The notes under the pieces: generated by a model | What the model was told of the DNA's origin: nothing | Seen by the model: the letters and a program-made list of their open reading frames with translations, nothing else | Database searches by the model: none | NCBI RefSeq assembly: GCF_000524475.1 | Contig: NZ_BAVQ01000006.1 | Location: 62,001 to 126,000 of the forward strand | Length of the DNA: 64,000 bases | DNA from: Tomitella biformata AHU 1821 | Lineage (GTDB): Bacteria; Actinomycetota; Actinomycetes; Mycobacteriales; Mycobacteriaceae | Reading direction: 5' to 3' | Position numbers and translations under genes: made by a program | Shown here: one piece after another, positions 61,034-64,000 of the stretch | Layout: each line of letters opens with the position of its first letter | Position numbering within the stretch: position 1 is the stretch's first letter

Positions 61034-62343
61034 CAGAGGCCTCCGTTGCCAGTGGTGTCGGTGGCGGCAGTCTCGCCGTGGCCCTCGCGGTCCAGGGCGC
61101 GGTCCAGGGCGAGCAGCGCGGTGTAGTTGGCGAGCACCTCGACGCGGCCCGGCGGGCAGGCCTCGATGGCGCGTAGCACGGACTTCTCGAGCTTGTGGTC
61201 GACATCCGCATAGGTCAGGCGCACTGCGAGGTCCGCGCCGCGCTCGCCGGAGGCGACCACCTGCAGCCCGCCGAAGTGCTCGAACTTCACGTCCCACAGC
61301 CAGGACAGGTCCTCGCCGTCGGGGACCTGGCCGTTGACCGCGATCACGAGGCCGTCGGCGTCGCGGTCGACCATCGACAGAGCCTCCTGCCAGCCGGCCG
61401 GGTTCTTCGCGAGAAGCATGCGGATCTGGTGTGGGCCGCGGTGCACGGTGCGGTAGCGGCCGGCAACCTCGAGGACGGTGCCGGCGGCGGCGATCGCATC
61501 GGCGGGGCGCACGCCCATGAACACGGTGGCGGCGATGGCCTGGGCGGCGTTGCCGCGGTTGGCGCGGCCGGGCAGCTGCAGGGTCAGCGGCTCTCGGAGG
61601 CCTTTTGGCCCGGAGATGTGGGTGTCGTCGACGGACCAGTCGGGCGTCGGGCGCGCGAGATCGCAACCGGCGCAATGCCAGCCGATGTCCTCACGGATGA
61701 TCGGCTCCCCGCAGCGGGGGCAGCCGGCGGCGTCATTGGTCCAGCCGGCGCCGGCCGCGACCCACACCACGGATGGGGCGTCGAAGGCGATGGAGGTGAT
61801 CAGCACATCGTCGCAGTTCGCGATCATCGTGGTCGTCGGGTGCTTGGCCAGGCCCTCGCGCAGGCGCCGCTCGATCGAGTTGATCTCGCCCACGCGGTCC
61901 AGCTGATCGCGGCTGAGGTTGAGCAGGATCGCCACCTGCGGGTTGGTGGCGTCGGCGACGTGCGGGGTGTGCAGCTCGTCAACCTCCAGGGCCGCGATCT
62001 GCGCGTCGCGCCCCACCCCGAGCGCGGCGACGAGGCCCGCGTCCATGTTGGAGCCGTCCTCGTTGGTGGCGACGGGGCCCAGGGTGCGCAGCGCGGCCGC
62101 GACCATCCGGTTGGTGGTGGACTTGCCGTTGGTGCCGGTGACCAGCACCGTGCGCTTATCGGCGGCGAGCTGGCCCATGATTGTTTTGTCGACCTTGAGC
62201 GCGATCAGCCCGCCGATCATCGAACCCTTGCCCCGGCCGGCCTTGCGGGAGGCCCACGCCGCGGAGGAGGCGAGGCTCATCGCCAGCCGTCCGCGGGCGG
62301 TGAGGCGATTGCTCGGTGCGTTGACCATTCGCTCGTTGATCAT
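61033..62343 (-). CDS. murT: lipid II isoglutaminyl synthase, Mur-ligase subunit
   Basis: A 436-residue Mur-ligase-like ATPase: ATP motif TGTNGKSTT (69-77), the MurT zinc ribbon Cys208, Cys211, Cys224, Cys227, and a DUF1727-type C-terminal domain. It forms the GatD-MurT complex that amidates D-iso-glutamate to isoglutamine in lipid II, needed for efficient cross-linking and lysozyme resistance. I start at 62343 (MINERMVNAP); ATG at 62328 is also possible. Essential in relatives. Confidence 0.94.
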   Translation of the reverse strand: MINERMVNAPSNRLTARGRLAMSLASSAAWASRKAGRGKGSMIGGLIALKVDKTIMGQLAADKRTVLVTGTNGKSTTNRMVAAALRTLGPVATNEDGSNMDAGLVAALGVGRDAQIAALEVDELHTPHVADATNPQVAILLNLSRDQLDRVGEINSIERRLREGLAKHPTTTMIANCDDVLITSIAFDAPSVVWVAAGAGWTNDAAGCPRCGEPIIREDIGWHCAGCDLARPTPDWSVDDTHISGPKGLREPLTLQLPGRANRGNAAQAIAATVFMGVRPADAIAAAGTVLEVAGRYRTVHRGPHQIRMLLAKNPAGWQEALSMVDRDADGLVIAVNGQVPDGEDLSWLWDVKFEHFGGLQVVASGERGADLAVRLTYADVDHKLEKSVLRAIEACPPGRVEVLANYTALLALDRALDREGHGETAATDTTGNGGL

Positions 62344-62381
62344 CTGCGAAGTCTGGCACAGGCCGGGGTGTGTCCCGGATC

Positions 62382-62762
62382 TCACGTCAGGTCAGGGTGC
62401 TCGGAGTCGTATCGTTCCTGCGCGGACAGCACCTCGCCCATGCTGCCCTCGAGCACCTCGATCAACGCGAGCAGCCGGGGCGCAATCGTGGCGCCGAGGT
62501 CGGTGAGGCGATATTCGACGTGGGGCGGAATGGCGTGCAGAACTTCCCGGTCCACGAAGCCATTCCGCTCGAGGCTCTGCAGGGTCTGGGAGAGCATCCG
62601 CTCGCTGATGCCGTCGACGCGGCGACGGAGCTCGCCGAAGCGGTGCGGCCCCTGGGCCAGTGCGGCGACGGTGAGCAAGCCCCAGCGGCCGGTGACGCCC
62701 TGCAGGGTCAGCCGCGACAGGCAGTTGCGGGAGAACACATCGGGAGTGAGCGCGGCATCCAT
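62382..62762 (-). CDS. HxlR-family redox regulator (QorR/YtfH-like)
   Basis: A 126-residue winged-helix protein: the HxlR core RNCLSRLTLQGVTGRWGLLTVAAL...RFGELRRRVDGISERMLSQTLQSLERNGFVDRE. A single N-terminal Cys14 sits where QorR-type regulators sense diamide/quinone oxidation. Divergent from the quinone-reductase-like gene across 70 nt, the standard arrangement for a regulator and its target. The gene is separated from murT by 38 nt. Confidence 0.9.
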   Translation of the reverse strand: MDAALTPDVFSRNCLSRLTLQGVTGRWGLLTVAALAQGPHRFGELRRRVDGISERMLSQTLQSLERNGFVDREVLHAIPPHVEYRLTDLGATIAPRLLALIEVLEGSMGEVLSAQERYDSEHPDLT

Positions 62763-62832
62763 GCAGACAGATTACCCGTCTTATGGTTACTATTGCTATG
62801 GCACTTACGAAAAGTTAGCAGAAGGAGCGGGC
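62763..62832. promoter_or_regulatory. divergent promoter, redox regulator and quinone reductase
   Basis: A 70-nt gap that is clearly AT-richer than its flanks and includes GGTTACTATTGCTATGG and ACTTACGAAAAGTTAGC. QorR-type regulators bind such imperfect repeats between themselves and qor genes. AAGGAG at the right end is the ribosome binding site of the next gene. Confidence 0.5.
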
Positions 62833-63693
62833 ATGACAATCGCAATCACCGGCGCGGCCGGACAGCTGGGGCATCTGGCGATCGAGGCGCTGATCGCTCG
62901 CGGAGTACCGGCGGCGGAGCTCGTCGCCGTGGTGCGCACCCCGGCCAAGGCTGCCGACCTCGCGGCCCGGGGCGTGCAGATCCGAGAGGCCGACTACGGT
63001 GACCCGGCCGCGCTCACGGCCGCGTTCGAGGGCGTCGCCAAGCTGCTCATGATCTCCGCCAGCGAGGTGGGTCAGCGGATTGCCCAGCACGCCAACATTA
63101 TCGACGCGGCGAAGGCCCAAGGCGTGGGCGCGATCGTCTACACCAGCCTGCTGCGCGCGGACACCAGCCCGATGCTGCTGGCGGCCGAGCACGCCGCGAC
63201 CGAGAAGCTGCTCGACGCGTCGGGCATCCCGCACACGCTGCTGCGCAACGGCTGGTACTGGGAGAACTACGTGCTGGCGCTGCCCGCGGTGCTCGAGCAT
63301 GGCGCGCTGGTCGGGGCAGCCGGCTCGGGGCTGGTGGCAGGAGCGGCGCGGCTGGACTACGCGGAGGCGGCCGCCGTGGCGGTGCAGGGCGACGAGCACA
63401 TGGGCAAGGTCTATGAGCTCGGCGGCGACGAGCACCTGACCGGCGCGGACCTCGCCGCGCTCATCGCGGCCGCGGCGGATAAGCCCGTCGTGTTCCAGGA
63501 CCTGGCCGAGGAGGACTATGCCGCGCTGCTGGCCCAGGCCGGCGTGCCCCTCGCCGGAGCGCAGGTGCTGGCAGACGCCGACGCGCAGGCGGGCCGGGGC
63601 GCACTCGACACCGACAGCGGCGACCTGCGCGCGCTCACTGGTCGGCCGTCCACTCCGGCGGCGAACGTAATCGAGGCGGCACTGCACGGCTGA
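62833..63693 (+). CDS. NAD(P)H-binding quinone oxidoreductase-like protein (QorB/YtfG family)
   Basis: A 286-residue atypical SDR with TGAAGQLG (6-13), typical NmrA/QorB N-terminus and GWYWENY. Likely reduces quinones or methylglyoxal-type electrophiles and is induced when the HxlR regulator is oxidised. The ATG at 62833 has AAGGAG 6 nt upstream. A very long open frame in front of it is antisense to murT and is not coding. Confidence 0.87.
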   Translation: MTIAITGAAGQLGHLAIEALIARGVPAAELVAVVRTPAKAADLAARGVQIREADYGDPAALTAAFEGVAKLLMISASEVGQRIAQHANIIDAAKAQGVGAIVYTSLLRADTSPMLLAAEHAATEKLLDASGIPHTLLRNGWYWENYVLALPAVLEHGALVGAAGSGLVAGAARLDYAEAAAVAVQGDEHMGKVYELGGDEHLTGADLAALIAAAADKPVVFQDLAEEDYAALLAQAGVPLAGAQVLADADAQAGRGALDTDSGDLRALTGRPSTPAANVIEAALHG

Positions 63694-63718
63694 CTTCGCA
63701 GACGGGCATACTCGCCGG

Positions 63719-64000
63719 ATGGGCGGACTCATCGACAAACTCTTCAGCCTGGACGCCTGGGTTGTTTACGTGGTGGTCACGCTGGTGGTGTTCGCGGAGG
63801 ACGCGGTGTTCCTCGGCGTGGTCCTGCCGGCGGAGACCGCGGCCATCGTCGGCGGCGTGATTGCCAGCCGTGGCACCGTCCACATCGGTGTGCTGATAGT
63901 GCTCGTGATCCTGGCCGCCGTCGTGGGCGACAACGTCGGCTACTTTGTGGGACGCCATTTCGGCCCCCGGTTCCTGCAGATCGAGATCCTCGCCCGGCAC
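63719..64000 (+). CDS. DedA-family membrane protein (partial, runs off right edge)
   Basis: The first 94 codons are present: MGGLIDKLFSLDAWVVYVVV, then hydrophobic helices with the DedA signatures LPAETAAIVGG and GDNVGYFVGRHFG. DedA proteins are lipid flippases/transport-related membrane proteins (undecaprenyl phosphate recycling in relatives). It starts 25 nt after the quinone-reductase gene on the same strand. Confidence 0.9.
   Translation, partial: MGGLIDKLFSLDAWVVYVVVTLVVFAEDAVFLGVVLPAETAAIVGGVIASRGTVHIGVLIVLVILAAVVGDNVGYFVGRHFGPRFLQIEILARH

Noticed and set aside
61195-62832. Very long plus-strand extension of the quinone-reductase frame
   Set aside because: It is antisense to murT and the HxlR gene; the true start at 62833 has AAGGAG and the family N-terminus.

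Overview
The window is GC-rich DNA from an actinobacterium. The 47-64 kb part carries dnaX, tmsB-tmsA (10-methyl-branched, tuberculostearic-type fatty acids), a peptidoglycan amidase, ybaB-recR and gatD-murT. As I remember it, this matches the gene set around Rv3712-Rv3721 of Mycobacterium tuberculosis, so I place the organism in the Mycobacteriales (mycolic-acid group). The genus cannot be fixed from the sequence alone. No rRNA, tRNA, CRISPR array, transposase or phage gene was seen.

Region 1 (1-31.4 kb) is a dense acyl-CoA catabolic island. It holds three acyl-CoA ligases, four crotonase-fold enzymes, a ThDP-dependent lyase-like enzyme, an MBL-fold hydrolase, a nitronate-monooxygenase-like flavoenzyme, two thiolases, two SDR dehydrogenases, four acyl-CoA dehydrogenases (one cut by the left edge), a class III CoA-transferase, an MFS transporter and two copies of a tandem LysR pair. 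Inside it (23.7-27.7 kb) sits a self-contained sulfatase module: TetR regulator plus formylglycine-generating enzyme, divergent from a type I arylsulfatase, with two operator-like palindromes between them. The likely logic is uptake, desulfation, CoA activation and beta-oxidation of a carboxylated, possibly branched or cyclic substrate whose identity is unknown.

Region 2 (31.5-38.6 kb) has four tandem paralogous family-5 solute-binding lipoproteins with no permease or ATPase gene near them. Each is preceded by a CRP/GlxR-like site (TGTGA-N6-near TCACA). Region 3 (38.9-47.2 kb) has a DEAD-box RNA helicase divergent from a cold-shock gene, a second sulfatase, a sodium:solute symporter with an overlapping 43-residue partner, an atypical SDR and a SnoaL-like protein.

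Region 4 (47.2-64 kb) is the housekeeping neighbourhood. It is interrupted at 49.5-53.7 kb by a small catabolic operon (NAD-binding epimerase-like protein, a probable heteromeric acyl-CoA dehydrogenase pair, dienelactone-hydrolase family protein). A nuclease-fold/AbiEi-type gene is bracketed by two 63-bp direct repeats between recR and gatD-murT. The right edge holds a redox-type HxlR/quinone-reductase divergent pair and the start of a DedA membrane protein. Many operons end in strong perfect hairpins, and many cistrons overlap by the 4-nt ATGA arrangement.
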